Below, piece after piece: positions 9,137-18,300 of a DNA stretch of 64,000 nucleotides; position 1 is the first letter of the stretch, and each line of letters starts with the position of its first letter. The stretch comes from DASRDS01 sp035570055 (GTDB lineage: Bacteria; Gemmatimonadota; Gemmatimonadetes; Gemmatimonadales; Gemmatimonadaceae). Below the pieces are notes generated by a model. The model was given only the letters and a program-made list of their open reading frames with translations, was not told the DNA's origin and ran no database searches. Both the position numbers and the translations under genes were made by a program. The DNA lies in NCBI GenBank assembly GCA_035570055.1, contig DATMLM010000009.1:62001-126000 (forward strand). Direction: 5' to 3'.

Positions 9137-9703
9137 TTACTCAGTCTTGACAGAAGAAAAGCCCAAGTCGCGCGCGTACGGCGCGAGGACCGGCCGTAAG
9201 AATCGTCGCGCGCGGAACAAACGCGATCGTACCGTGCCGATCGGGATGTCGAGGATCATCGACGCGGCCTCGTAGCTCTGTTGATCGACGTCGACCAGGA
9301 TGAGCGCGGACCGATAGGGCTCCGAGAGCCGATCGATCGCGTCCCAGAGCACGGCCTTGACATCCACCCGGGTCAGCAGCTGCTCATCGCGCGGCCCGCT
9401 GTCGACCACGCTGACCAGATCCTGCATCGAGTCGAGCGACGCCGCGTCGCGGTCGAACGGACGGCGCGCGCGCTGTTTCATCCGCACGAACCGGTGATAG
9501 CAGATGGCGAACAGCCACCGCCGAGCGCTCCGGCCCGGCTGGAATGTGTGCCAGGACCGGAAGGCGCGGAGATACGTTTCCTGGACCAGATCCTCCGCGT
9601 CTTCGCGATCGCGCATCAGGGCCATCGCAAACCGGAAGAGGTCATCGAACCAGCACAGCGCTTCCCGCTCGAACGTCGCGTCGGGACAGTCGTCTTGGGT
9701 CAT
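9137..9703 (-). CDS. ECF-type RNA polymerase sigma factor
   Basis: 188 residues. Region 2 shows FRFAMALMRDREDAEDLVQE and region 4 shows SYEAASMILDIPIGTVRSRL, the standard ECF layout. The ATG at 9703 follows a good ribosome site (ggagg, eight bases upstream). It is the first gene of an operon with DUF3300 and DUF2950 proteins and has no visible anti-sigma factor beside it. A clear paralogue lies at 18,301-18,882, sharing the WHTFQPG and SEPYRS/AEPYRS segments and an extended RARRxLxPVL C-terminus. The target promoter was not identified. Confidence 0.92.
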   Translation of the reverse strand: MTQDDCPDATFEREALCWFDDLFRFAMALMRDREDAEDLVQETYLRAFRSWHTFQPGRSARRWLFAICYHRFVRMKQRARRPFDRDAASLDSMQDLVSVVDSGPRDEQLLTRVDVKAVLWDAIDRLSEPYRSALILVDVDQQSYEAASMILDIPIGTVRSRLFRARRFLRPVLAPYARDLGFSSVKTE

Positions 9704-9828
9704 TGGTGGTTCCTCCGATGATCAGACTAGCGCGAACCAGCACCTCGACCCATTACAGGTTTCTGTTAGGCGTGGACGTAATGGAAAGACGTGATAGCGC
9801 CGTCCGTCCCCGCGGGCGAGCATGCATC

Positions 9829-10431
9829 ATGTTGACATGCGTGTATGTGGTCGATGACGACGTGCGTGTGCGCGAGGCGCTCGAGGAATTGCTGTCGTCC
9901 GCGCAGTTCACGGTCATGACCTTCGGTTCGGCTACCGAATACCTCGCGTTTCCGCGGCCGGATGGGCCGGCGTGTCTTGTCTTGGACCTCGAGCTGCCCG
10001 ACGCGAACGGCCTCGATCTGCAGCGTCGCCTCGCCACGGAGTCACATCCGCCGATCGTCTTCCTCACCGGGTATGCCGACGTGCCACGCTCCGTGCGGGC
10101 GCTCAAGGCGGGAGCCGTCGACTTCCTGACCAAGCCGTTCAGCGATGTGGAGCTCCTGGGCGCGATCGACACGGCGATCGCCCGTGACCGCGACGCGCGC
10201 CGCGAGCGTACGGCATTGGCGGCGTTGCGGCGCGGATGGACAGAGCTCACGCGACGGGAGCGGGAGGTCCTGCCCTTTATGGTTCGAGGGCTGCTCAACA
10301 AGCAAGCGGCGGCGGCGCTCGGGATCAGCGAGGTGACTTTGCAGATTCACCGCCGAAACGTGTTGCACAAGATGCAGGCCGGATCGCTCGCCGAGCTGGT
10401 GCGGATGGCCGGACGACTCGGGATCACATGA
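9829..10431 (+). CDS. FixJ/NarL-type two-component response regulator
   Basis: 200 residues from ATG 9829 (MLTCVYVVDDD); ATG 9781 is a possible longer start. The receiver domain (residues 1-120) has the acidic pocket VDDD, the phospho-acceptor in VLDLELPD and the KPFSD lysine. The C-terminal LuxR-type HTH has LTRREREVLPFMVRGLLNKQ and a recognition helix GISEVTLQIHRRNV. It overlaps the next regulator by four bases (ATGA) and lies in the same direction as the histidine kinase, so it is a likely partner. It is strongly similar to the minus-strand regulator at 12,007-12,618. Confidence 0.92.
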   Translation: MLTCVYVVDDDVRVREALEELLSSAQFTVMTFGSATEYLAFPRPDGPACLVLDLELPDANGLDLQRRLATESHPPIVFLTGYADVPRSVRALKAGAVDFLTKPFSDVELLGAIDTAIARDRDARRERTALAALRRGWTELTRREREVLPFMVRGLLNKQAAAALGISEVTLQIHRRNVLHKMQAGSLAELVRMAGRLGIT

Positions 10432-10799
10432 CCGGCGTCGTAGCCGTCGTCGACGACGACCCGCGGGTGCTGGAGTCCCTGGAGAACCTTCTCGAATCGG
10501 CGGGCTACCGCGTCCGCTTGTTCCCCTCTCCAGGGGCGCTGCTGGTTGCATGCGACCTCGCGCACACCGACTGTCTCATTAGCGACATTCGCATGCCGAT
10601 CATGGATGGCCTCGCGCTCGCGCAGGTCGTGAATCAACTATTTCCCGAGCTGCCGGTGATTCTGATCACCGCCCGCGACCTGCCGAGCGAGACCATCGCC
10701 AACCGCCCGGGTATTCACGGCTGCTTCCATAAACCGTTCGACGCCCAGCAGCTGCTGGCGTCCGTCGCATCAGCCATCATGAAGAGACTGCCGCCGTGA
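10428..10799 (+). CDS. Stand-alone receiver-domain response regulator
   Basis: 123 residues, only a CheY-like receiver with no output domain. It shows the acidic pair in VVDDDPRVLESLENLL, the phospho-acceptor Asp in CLISDIRMPIMDG and the conserved Lys in CFHKPFD. It starts inside the stop of the preceding regulator (ATGA) and ends 25 bases before the histidine kinase, forming a three-gene signalling operon. Single-domain receivers commonly act as phosphate sinks or relays; that role here is inference. Confidence 0.88.
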   Translation: MTGVVAVVDDDPRVLESLENLLESAGYRVRLFPSPGALLVACDLAHTDCLISDIRMPIMDGLALAQVVNQLFPELPVILITARDLPSETIANRPGIHGCFHKPFDAQQLLASVASAIMKRLPP

Positions 10800-10824
10800 T
10801 CCGAATCGCGGTATTGTCAAAGGG

Positions 10825-12051
10825 ATGATCGCACTCCGAGTAGTGATCGTCGTCGCGGTACTCGCCCTCCTGTGGGCGCTCCACCTGCTCCGGGTCAGGA
10901 CGTTGATGCTCCGGGAGCAACGGTTTCGGGAAGTCCTGGACACGCTTCCGGCGATGGCGTTCATCATGCTGCCGGACGGCACCCGGAGCTGGGCCAATCA
11001 TGTGACGCGGAACTTTACCGGGCTGAGCCAGGACGTACCGTCGCGCGCTGCCCGACAACGGTTGGTGCATCCCGATGACCTCGAGCGCATGAACGCCACC
11101 TGGGAGCGAGCTTACGCGACTGGCGAGCCCCTCCAGTTGGAGTCCCGACTCCGTAGCCCGGACGGGACCTATCGCTGGTTCTTCACACGAGCCGTACCGA
11201 TCAAGGACCAGCACGGACAGATCACGAAGTGGTGCGGTATCGCGACCGACATCGAGGATCGTAAGCAAGCCGAGCACGAGCGCGAGCGACTCCGCGGGCT
11301 GGAAGCCGAGCTGGCGCATATCAATCGCGTGAGTACGATGGGCGAGCTCACCGCCACCTTGGCGCATGAGATTGCCCAACCGATCACGGCCATGGTGACG
11401 AACGCCAGCGCGGCGTTGCGATGGCTCGGACGCGATCAACCGGATCTGACGGGAGTATCCCGGTCCGTGAAGCGCATTGTCGAGGACGGCGCGCGCGCGA
11501 ATGAGCTCATCGAACGGGTCAGATCCCTGTACAAGAAGGTGCCCGTGCGCCACGAGCCATCCGACATGAACGACGGCATTCGTGACGTGCTCTCGCTCAT
11601 CCAATATGAGGCGGAACGAAAGAGCGTGTCGATCCGCGCGGTTCTCACGCCCGACCTCCCGCCGATGACCGCTGACCGGGTGCAGGTGCGGCAGGTGCTC
11701 TTGAACCTGACGCTGAATGCGATCGAGGCGATGAAAGACTCGGGCGGCGAGCTCACCGTCTCCTCGGCGCTGGACGATCCGGGCCATCTCAGGTGCTCGG
11801 TGAGCGACACCGGCGTGGGACTGCCGGCCGAGCACGGCGATCGGATCTTCGATGCGTTCGTGACGACCAAGCCCACGGGCAGTGGCATGGGACTGGCCAT
11901 CTGCAAATCCATCGTCGAGTCACACGGCGGCCGCCTGTGGGCCACCGCCAACGACGGCCCCGGGGCCACGTTCCACTTCACATTGCTCACGACCACCGCG
12001 GACGCGCTACGGGATGCCCAGCCGTCCAGCCATGCGTACCAGATCGGCTAG
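10825..12051 (+). CDS. PAS-domain sensor histidine kinase (FixL-like)
   Basis: 408 residues. One N-terminal transmembrane helix (residues about 2-22) is followed by a PAS/PAC domain (about 30-145, ending GTYRWFFTRAVPIKD...WCGIATDIEDRK). The HisKA helix has the phospho-His in TLAHEIAQPITAM. The ATPase has NLTLNAIEAM (N box), DTGVGLPAE (G1) and GSGMGLAICKSIVESHGG (G2). No haem-pocket assignment is possible, so the signal is unknown. Its last 45 bases overlap head-on with the end of the minus-strand regulator at 12,007-12,618. Confidence 0.93.
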   Translation: MIALRVVIVVAVLALLWALHLLRVRTLMLREQRFREVLDTLPAMAFIMLPDGTRSWANHVTRNFTGLSQDVPSRAARQRLVHPDDLERMNATWERAYATGEPLQLESRLRSPDGTYRWFFTRAVPIKDQHGQITKWCGIATDIEDRKQAEHERERLRGLEAELAHINRVSTMGELTATLAHEIAQPITAMVTNASAALRWLGRDQPDLTGVSRSVKRIVEDGARANELIERVRSLYKKVPVRHEPSDMNDGIRDVLSLIQYEAERKSVSIRAVLTPDLPPMTADRVQVRQVLLNLTLNAIEAMKDSGGELTVSSALDDPGHLRCSVSDTGVGLPAEHGDRIFDAFVTTKPTGSGMGLAICKSIVESHGGRLWATANDGPGATFHFTLLTTTADALRDAQPSSHAYQIG

Positions 12052-12618
12052 CGACGCCGCGCCCATCTTGTGCAAGATTCGGCTTCGATGAATCTGCAGC
12101 GTCACCTCGCTGATGCCGAGCGTCGCCGCGGCCTCTTTGTTGAGTAATCCTCTGACCACGAGCGGTAAGACGTCGCGCTCCCGAGGCGTGAGCGTGTCCC
12201 AGCGCTGACGCAGTGCGGACAGCTCCGCGCGAGCGTGGCGGCGTTCTCGATCCCGCGCGATCGCCGCATCGATCGCACCCAAGAGCTCCGCGTCGCTGAA
12301 GGGCTTCGTCAAGAAGTCGACGGCACCGGCCTTGAGAGCGCGCACGGTGCGCGGCACGTCACCATGCCCTGTGAGGAACACGATCGGGGGATGCTCATCC
12401 GAATCGAGTCGGCGTTGCAGCTCCAAGCCGCTCATGTCCGGCAGCTCCACATCCAGCACCAGACACGCCGGCAGATCGGGTCGCGCAAAGGCCAGGTACT
12501 CGGCCGCTGATCCGAACGTCTCGACCTCGTGATGCGCGGACGACAAGAGCTCCGCCACGGCGTCGCGCACACTCGCATCGTCATCGACCACGAACACGAT
12601 GTGATCCGTACGAATCAT
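12007..12618 (-). CDS. FixJ/NarL-type response regulator, paralogue of the one at 9,829
   Basis: 203 residues from ATG 12618; an in-frame TTG at 12627 is less likely. The receiver has VFVVDDD, VLDVELPDMSG and KPFSDAELLGAI. The HTH has LTPRERDVLPLVVRGLLNKE and GISEVTLQIHRSRILHKM. It is very close to the regulator at 9,829-10,431 along its whole length, so the pair arose by duplication and now brackets the histidine kinase. The gene converges on the kinase and the two coding regions overlap by 45 bases. It is divergent from the RND operon, so it could control efflux; that is inference. Confidence 0.92.
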   Translation of the reverse strand: MIRTDHIVFVVDDDASVRDAVAELLSSAHHEVETFGSAAEYLAFARPDLPACLVLDVELPDMSGLELQRRLDSDEHPPIVFLTGHGDVPRTVRALKAGAVDFLTKPFSDAELLGAIDAAIARDRERRHARAELSALRQRWDTLTPRERDVLPLVVRGLLNKEAAATLGISEVTLQIHRSRILHKMGAASLADLVRMAGRLGIP

Positions 12619-12626
12619 AGAAATCA

Positions 12627-12632
12627 ATGATA
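12627..12632 (-). promoter_or_regulatory. Possible -10 element placed for a leaderless transcript
   Basis: On the minus strand TATCAT lies eight bases before the ATG at 12618, with no Shine-Dalgarno sequence between them. A transcript from it would start at or next to the start codon. No convincing -35 was seen. Confidence 0.3.
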
Positions 12633-12665
12633 GGCAACGGAGGCGGGAGTCAGTAGCCTCCTCCC

Positions 12666-13772
12666 ATGCGCCCGATCATACTGGTTTTCCTAGTCGCGCT
12701 CGTGGCCGCGTGCCACGGCAATCCCTCGCCGACTGCACCGGCGCGTCCAACCGTGACGGTGGCACCGGCCATGAGCGCAATGATAACACCCCGGCGTGAG
12801 TTTACGGGGCAGTTCGCCGCCGTGCAGGCGGTCGAGGTACGTCCCCACGTCTCCGGATACATCGCCCGCGTCGAGTTTCACGAAGGGACGGAGGTGAAGG
12901 CCGGCGATGCGCTGTTCGTGATCGACCCCCGACCGTACGAGGCGGCCCTCGCCGGCGCCCGTGCGCAGATGCTGCGCGCTCAGAGCGCGGTGCACCTCAC
13001 GCAGGTCGAGACCGTACGAGCCGAGACGCTCTACGCCGTCCACGCGATGGCGCTCGAAGAGCTCGATACGCGAGCGAGCGCATACGCCCAGGCGATGGCG
13101 GATGTCCGATCGGCGCAAGCCGCCATGGACACGGCGACGCTCGATCTCGAGTGGACCGTCGTTCGCGCGCCGATCAGCGGCCGTGTCAGCCGCGCCGCGG
13201 TCACGGCGGGAAACTACGTGCAGACGGGCGTCTCTGCTCCGGCGCTCACGTCGATCGTCTCGCAAGACCCGATCTACGTGTACTTCAATGCCGACGAGCA
13301 ATCCTATCTCGCCATGGGCCCAGGCGAACGGGGAACGGTGGCGATCGGGCTCGCCGACGAGACGGCATTCCCGCACACGGCGCGGATCGACTTCGTGGAC
13401 AATCAACTCGACGGCACGACTGGCACGATTCGCGTGCGCGCCGTGGTGGACAACCACGATCGCCGGCTGACGCCGGGACTGTTCGCCCGCGTGCAGCTCG
13501 TCACGGGTCAGTCCTACCGAGCCACGTTGATCGAGGACCGCGCGATCGGCACGGACCAGGACAAGCGATACGTGTACGTGGTCAAGGCGGATTCCACGAT
13601 CGACTATCGAGTGATCGAGATCGGGCCGCTCGACAACGGGCTGCGCGTCGCGACCAACGGTATCGCTCCGGGCGATCGCGTGGTCGTCGACGGACTCCAG
13701 CGCGTGCGGCCCGGGTTGAAAGTTGTCGCGCAACCGGAGCCCGCGGCCGCCGACACCCGCGTGCCGCGCTAA
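12666..13772 (+). CDS. RND efflux periplasmic adaptor lipoprotein (AcrA/MexA-like)
   Basis: 368 residues. The N-terminus has a lipobox (LVAAC, Cys16). The lipoyl/barrel-sandwich halves are visible (VEVRPHVSGYIARVEFHEGT and WTVVRAPISGRVSRAAVTAG), with an alpha-hairpin between them and a membrane-proximal domain after about residue 280. It is first in a three-gene operon with the RND permease (24-base gap) and the outer-membrane factor. The complex would export toxic compounds from inner membrane or periplasm to outside. It is divergent from a response regulator. Confidence 0.93.
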   Translation: MRPIILVFLVALVAACHGNPSPTAPARPTVTVAPAMSAMITPRREFTGQFAAVQAVEVRPHVSGYIARVEFHEGTEVKAGDALFVIDPRPYEAALAGARAQMLRAQSAVHLTQVETVRAETLYAVHAMALEELDTRASAYAQAMADVRSAQAAMDTATLDLEWTVVRAPISGRVSRAAVTAGNYVQTGVSAPALTSIVSQDPIYVYFNADEQSYLAMGPGERGTVAIGLADETAFPHTARIDFVDNQLDGTTGTIRVRAVVDNHDRRLTPGLFARVQLVTGQSYRATLIEDRAIGTDQDKRYVYVVKADSTIDYRVIEIGPLDNGLRVATNGIAPGDRVVVDGLQRVRPGLKVVAQPEPAAADTRVPR

Positions 13773-13796
13773 CGCACTCACGACAGGACTCGACTC

Positions 13797-16700
13797 ATGT
13801 CTCGTTTCTTCATCGACCGGCCGATCTTCGCCGGCGTGATCGCGATCCTCATGGTGCTCGCCGGTGCGCTCGCCATCTTTGCGCTGCCGATCGCCGAGTA
13901 CCCGGAGGTGGTACCGCCCACCGTGCAGGTCACGGCCACGTATCCCGGCGCGAATCCGACCGTGCTCGCCGCGACCGTCGCCACTCCACTGGAAGAGCAG
14001 ATCAACGGCGCCGAGCACATGCTGTACCTGGAGTCGGTCTCGCAGGCCAACGGCAATCTGACGATCACGGTGACATTCGCGATCGGCACCAACCCGGACG
14101 TGGCGCAAGTCGACGTCCAAAATCGCGTCGCGCAGGCGCTGCCCCGACTGCCGGATGTCGTGAAAACGTTGGGTGTGACCACCCAGAAGACATCGCCGGA
14201 TCTCACGCTGGCCGTGGCGCTGGTCTCGCCGGATCACCGGTACAACGATCTGTATCTCCGCAACTATGCGACGATTCAGATCAAAGACGTCTTGAGTCGC
14301 ATTCCCGGCGTCGGGCAGATCACGCTCTTCGGCTCCGGGGATTACGCGATGCGGATCTGGGTGGACCCGGTCCGGCTCGCCGATCGGGGACTCATGCCCG
14401 GGGATGTGGTGCGCGCCATCCGCGAGCAAAACGTGCAGGTGACGGCGGGAACCATCGGTGCTCCGCCCGTCGACCGTCCCAACGCGTTTCAGCTCATCGT
14501 GGACGCGCATGGCCGGCTCACGACCGAGGAGGAGTTCGCGAACGTCATCGTGAAGAGCGATTCCACCGGCGCGGTCACGCACCTGCGCGACGTCGCCCGC
14601 GTCGAGCTGGGGGCCGGCGATTACACGATCCGCAACACGGTCAACAATGAGCCGACGGTGGCCCTGGGCGTTTTCCAGAGTCCGGGCACCAACCAGGTGC
14701 AGCTCCAGCGCACCATCCTGAAGACGATGGACGAGCTCAAGCAGAATTTCCCGCCGGGGCTCGAGTACCGCATTGCCTACGATACCACGCCGTTCGTTCT
14801 CGAGTCGATCGCCGACGTGGTCCGCACGCTGTTGATCGCGATCGGGCTCGTTGCGCTGGTCGTGATCGTCTTTCTTCAGACGTGGCGTGCGTCGATCATC
14901 CCCCTCGCCGCGGTTCCCGTTTCGATCGTAGGTACGTTCGCCGTCATGCTCGCGGCCGGGTTCTCCATCAACACGCTCTCCCTGTTCGGACTCGTGCTGG
15001 CCGTCGGCATCGTCGTCGACGACGCGATCGTGGTGGTCGAGAACGTCGAGCGCCATATAGAAGAGGGGATGAGTCCACGAGACGCAAGCCACAAGGCGAT
15101 GGCCGAGGTGAGCGGCGCGATTGTCGCCATCTGTCTCGTGCTGTGCGCCGTGTTCGTACCGATCGCGTTCATCAGCGGGCTCACGGGGCAGTTCTACCGG
15201 CAGTTCGCGCTCACGATTGCGTTCGCCACGATCCTCTCGACGTTCAACTCCCTCACGCTCTCGCCCGCGCTCGCCGCATTGCTGCTCACGGCGCGCGGCG
15301 CCCGGCCGGATCGTCTCACGCGGCTGATCGACGGCCTCGCGGGTTGGTTCTTCCGCCGGTTCAACCGCGCCTTCACCACTGGTGCGGAGCGCTATGGACG
15401 TGGAGTGGGGTGGCTCATCGGCCGCAAGGGTGGTGTGCTCGTCGTCTACGTCGGATTGCTCGCCCTCACCGCACTCGCGTTCGAGCACGTTCCGGCCGGC
15501 TTCATTCCCACGGCGGACAAGCAGTATCTCGTGGCGGTCGTCGAGCTGCCGAACGGTGCGTCGCTCGATCGGACGGATTCCGTCGTGCATCGCATGGTGC
15601 GCATGGCGCTCGAGAATCCGGCGGTCGACCATGTCTTCGGCTTCGCGGGCTTGTCGGTCAACGGATTTTCGAGCAGCGCGAGCTCGGGGATCGCGTTCAT
15701 GGTGCTCAAGCCGTTTGACCAACGGACGCGGCGGGACCTGTACGGGCTCAACGTCGCGAAGCAGATGAGTCAGCGCTACGCGAGCCTTCGGGACGCGTTC
15801 GTCGCGGTCTTTCCGCCTCCCTCCGTGAGCGGCCTCGGTCAGATCGGCGGGTTCAAGCTGGAGGTCGAAGACAAAGCGGGACTGGGCGATTCCACGCTGA
15901 ATCTGGCCACGCACGCGCTGATCGCGAAGGCGTCTCAGTCGCCAGCGCTCGCGGGCGCCTTCACGACCTTCCAGATCAACGTCCCGCAACTCTACGTCGA
16001 CGTGGATCGCGAGAAGGCCAAGCGAGAAGGGGTCAATCTGGGCGACCTGTTCGAGACGTTGCAGACCGTGGGGTCCGAGTACGTCAACGACTTCAATCGC
16101 TTCGGCCGAACCTTTCAGGTGCTCGAACAGGCCGACGCACCGTATCGCGCATCGGGCGAGGACATCGTGCAGCTCAAGGTGCGGAATGCGGCGGGCGGGA
16201 TGGTGCCCGTGGGCGCCGTGGCCAGGGTTCGTCTGTCGCACGGTCCCGTTCTGGTCACGCACTACAACGGATTCCCAGCCGCCGAGGTCAGCGGGCAGCC
16301 GGCGCCGGGCGTGAGCTCGGGTCAGGCGCAGGCCGCGATCGCGCAGATCGCCGGCGAGGTGCTGCCACGCGGCGTGAGCTTCGATTGGACCGAGCTGGCC
16401 TATCAGCAGATCCTGGCCGGCAATACGTCCATGTACGTGTTCCCCCTCTGCATCCTGCTGGCGTTCCTGGTACTCGCCGCCCAATACGAGAGTTGGTCGC
16501 TCCCGCTGGCGGTGGTGCTCATCGTCCCCATGACACTCCTGTTCGCGCTCACCGGTGTGCTGCTCACGCATGGCGATAGCAACATCTTCACACAGGTCGG
16601 GTTCGTGGTGCTCATCGCGCTCGCCTGCAAGAACGCGATTCTGATGGTCGAGTTCGCGCACGACCAGGAGACGCAGAACGGGATGGCGATTGTCCCCGCG

Positions 16701-16973
16701 GCCCTCGAGGCGGCGCGGCTCCGCCTCCGGCCGATCCTGATGACGTCGTTCGCGTTCATCATGGGCGTCATTCCGCTCGTCCTGGCCACGGGGGCCGGGG
16801 CCGAGATGCGGCACGCCATGGGTGTGGCGGTGTTCTCGGGCATGCTCGGCGTCAGCGCGTTCGGCATTTTCCTGACCCCTGTCTTCTTCGTCGCGATCCG
16901 TACCGTCGCCGCGCGTCGAGCCGAGCGGAAGGCGGCCACGGTTTTGTTGCCCGCGCCCGCAGGAGACGACTGA
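13797..16973 (+). CDS. RND efflux inner-membrane permease (AcrB/MexB, HAE1-type)
   Basis: 1058 residues, full length for the HAE1 family. It starts MSRFFIDRPIFAGVIAILMV, contains the proton-relay aspartates in helix 4 (VGIVVDDAIVVVENV), and has the late helix motif CKNAILMVEFAHDQ in the C-terminal half. Two porter domains separate two sets of six helices. Length and the DD motif place it with hydrophobic/amphiphilic drug pumps, not metal pumps of the CzcA type. The stop overlaps the next start by one base (TGATG). Confidence 0.95.
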   Translation: MSRFFIDRPIFAGVIAILMVLAGALAIFALPIAEYPEVVPPTVQVTATYPGANPTVLAATVATPLEEQINGAEHMLYLESVSQANGNLTITVTFAIGTNPDVAQVDVQNRVAQALPRLPDVVKTLGVTTQKTSPDLTLAVALVSPDHRYNDLYLRNYATIQIKDVLSRIPGVGQITLFGSGDYAMRIWVDPVRLADRGLMPGDVVRAIREQNVQVTAGTIGAPPVDRPNAFQLIVDAHGRLTTEEEFANVIVKSDSTGAVTHLRDVARVELGAGDYTIRNTVNNEPTVALGVFQSPGTNQVQLQRTILKTMDELKQNFPPGLEYRIAYDTTPFVLESIADVVRTLLIAIGLVALVVIVFLQTWRASIIPLAAVPVSIVGTFAVMLAAGFSINTLSLFGLVLAVGIVVDDAIVVVENVERHIEEGMSPRDASHKAMAEVSGAIVAICLVLCAVFVPIAFISGLTGQFYRQFALTIAFATILSTFNSLTLSPALAALLLTARGARPDRLTRLIDGLAGWFFRRFNRAFTTGAERYGRGVGWLIGRKGGVLVVYVGLLALTALAFEHVPAGFIPTADKQYLVAVVELPNGASLDRTDSVVHRMVRMALENPAVDHVFGFAGLSVNGFSSSASSGIAFMVLKPFDQRTRRDLYGLNVAKQMSQRYASLRDAFVAVFPPPSVSGLGQIGGFKLEVEDKAGLGDSTLNLATHALIAKASQSPALAGAFTTFQINVPQLYVDVDREKAKREGVNLGDLFETLQTVGSEYVNDFNRFGRTFQVLEQADAPYRASGEDIVQLKVRNAAGGMVPVGAVARVRLSHGPVLVTHYNGFPAAEVSGQPAPGVSSGQAQAAIAQIAGEVLPRGVSFDWTELAYQQILAGNTSMYVFPLCILLAFLVLAAQYESWSLPLAVVLIVPMTLLFALTGVLLTHGDSNIFTQVGFVVLIALACKNAILMVEFAHDQETQNGMAIVPAALEAARLRLRPILMTSFAFIMGVIPLVLATGAGAEMRHAMGVAVFSGMLGVSAFGIFLTPVFFVAIRTVAARRAERKAATVLLPAPAGDD

Positions 16974-18295
16974 TGCGATCGCTCATCATCATGCTGGGCA
17001 CCGCGACCGCGCTGTCGGCTCAGCAGGACTCGCTGCCCACGGTGAGCTTGGCCGATGCCGTACACAAGGCGTACCGTGTGGCACCTCAGGTGGTCGCGGC
17101 CGCGGGCTTGGTCGGCACGACGACCTGGCAGACGCGCGCCGCGCTGCTCGCGCTCGCGACTCCGGCGTTGAGCGTGGGTGGCGATCTCTATTCGGTGACT
17201 CCGAAGGTTTTCAATTTCAATGTGCTGCCGCCGACGTCGGAGGCGCTCAGTAACGCGCTGCCGATCACGTCGCAGACCGCCGATGCGAACATCACGGCGT
17301 CCTACACGTTTTCGACGGGCGGGCAGACGATCTCGCGACTGCGCGCGGCGCACTTCGCCGAGACGAGCGCCGAGGCGAACCGGGACGCCGTGCGGGCGGA
17401 TACGCGTGTGGCGATCGAGACCGCGTACTACACGGTGACCGCGGACGAGGAGCTCATGCGCGTCGCCGAGGAGCGTGTGCGGACGCTGACCCAGGAGTTG
17501 GGGTTGGCGCGGGTTCGCGTCACGTCGGGCGTCGCCGTCGAGACCGACTCGCTGCAGCTGATGCTCGAGTTGACGACCGCCGAGGTCAGCCTGCGTCAAC
17601 AGGCAGCGGCGACGCGGGTGGATCGCCTCGCCCTCGGCCGCCAGATCGGCGTCAGCCACGCTATCGGCGCGGAGCCGCTCGACAGCGCGCCGCCGCCGGA
17701 GTTGCCGTTTACCCTCGATGAGGCCGTCGCACAGGCGCTCAAAACGGGTCCGCTCTACGCGAGAGCACGCGCCGGCGAGCGTGCGGCCGGCGCCTCGTTG
17801 GCCGTCGAGGCGGGGAGCTTTCTCCCGGACGTGACGCTGTCCGCTTCGCGCTTTGCGTACGGCAGCCAAGTCTTCCCGAACCAGCTGTATCGGGACCAGT
17901 TCGCGGTATCGCTGTCATTCCCGATCCTCGATCAAGGGCAACGCGAGTACTCGGTCGCCGTCGCCAGTGCCTCGCTCGACAGTGCGCGCGCCGTTCGCGC
18001 CGATCTCGATCGCGGTGCGCGGGAAGACGTGACGAATGCCTACGACGCGTACAACACGGCGCGCGCCACGGTCGAGCTCCAGGGGACCGCCGTGCTGGTG
18101 GCGCGAGAAAACCTGCGCGTGGCGACGCTCCGTTATACGACTGGCGTGGAGAACGTGCTCAATCTGCTCACCGCGCAGGTCTCGTTGACGCAGGCGGAAT
18201 CGGATCTCGTGAACGCGCGCAAGAGTGCCCGGCTGGCGCTCGCTGCGCTGCAGGCGCGGCTCGGTCGCGAGCTCGTGCCGGAAGAAAGCCTCTAA
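16973..18295 (+). CDS. Outer-membrane efflux protein (TolC/OprM family)
   Basis: 440 residues with a short signal peptide (MRSLIIMLGTATALSAQ). Two repeated OEP halves are recognisable: TVSLADAVHKAYRVAPQV starting the first and PFTLDEAVAQALKTGPLY starting the second. Long Ala/Glu/Arg-rich helices form the periplasmic tunnel (AAEVSLRQQ..., NLLTAQVSLTQAESDLVNAR). No lipobox Cys is present, so it is TolC-like in processing. It is the third gene of the RND operon. Confidence 0.92.
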   Translation: MRSLIIMLGTATALSAQQDSLPTVSLADAVHKAYRVAPQVVAAAGLVGTTTWQTRAALLALATPALSVGGDLYSVTPKVFNFNVLPPTSEALSNALPITSQTADANITASYTFSTGGQTISRLRAAHFAETSAEANRDAVRADTRVAIETAYYTVTADEELMRVAEERVRTLTQELGLARVRVTSGVAVETDSLQLMLELTTAEVSLRQQAAATRVDRLALGRQIGVSHAIGAEPLDSAPPPELPFTLDEAVAQALKTGPLYARARAGERAAGASLAVEAGSFLPDVTLSASRFAYGSQVFPNQLYRDQFAVSLSFPILDQGQREYSVAVASASLDSARAVRADLDRGAREDVTNAYDAYNTARATVELQGTAVLVARENLRVATLRYTTGVENVLNLLTAQVSLTQAESDLVNARKSARLALAALQARLGRELVPEESL

Positions 18296-18300
18296 CTCCC

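Noticed and set aside
12690..16814. Minus-strand open frame of 1374 codons across the RND operon
   Set aside because: It is antisense to two clear RND genes, is rich in Arg, His, Asp and Glu and has no recognisable domain. This is a known artefact of high-GC third-position bias.
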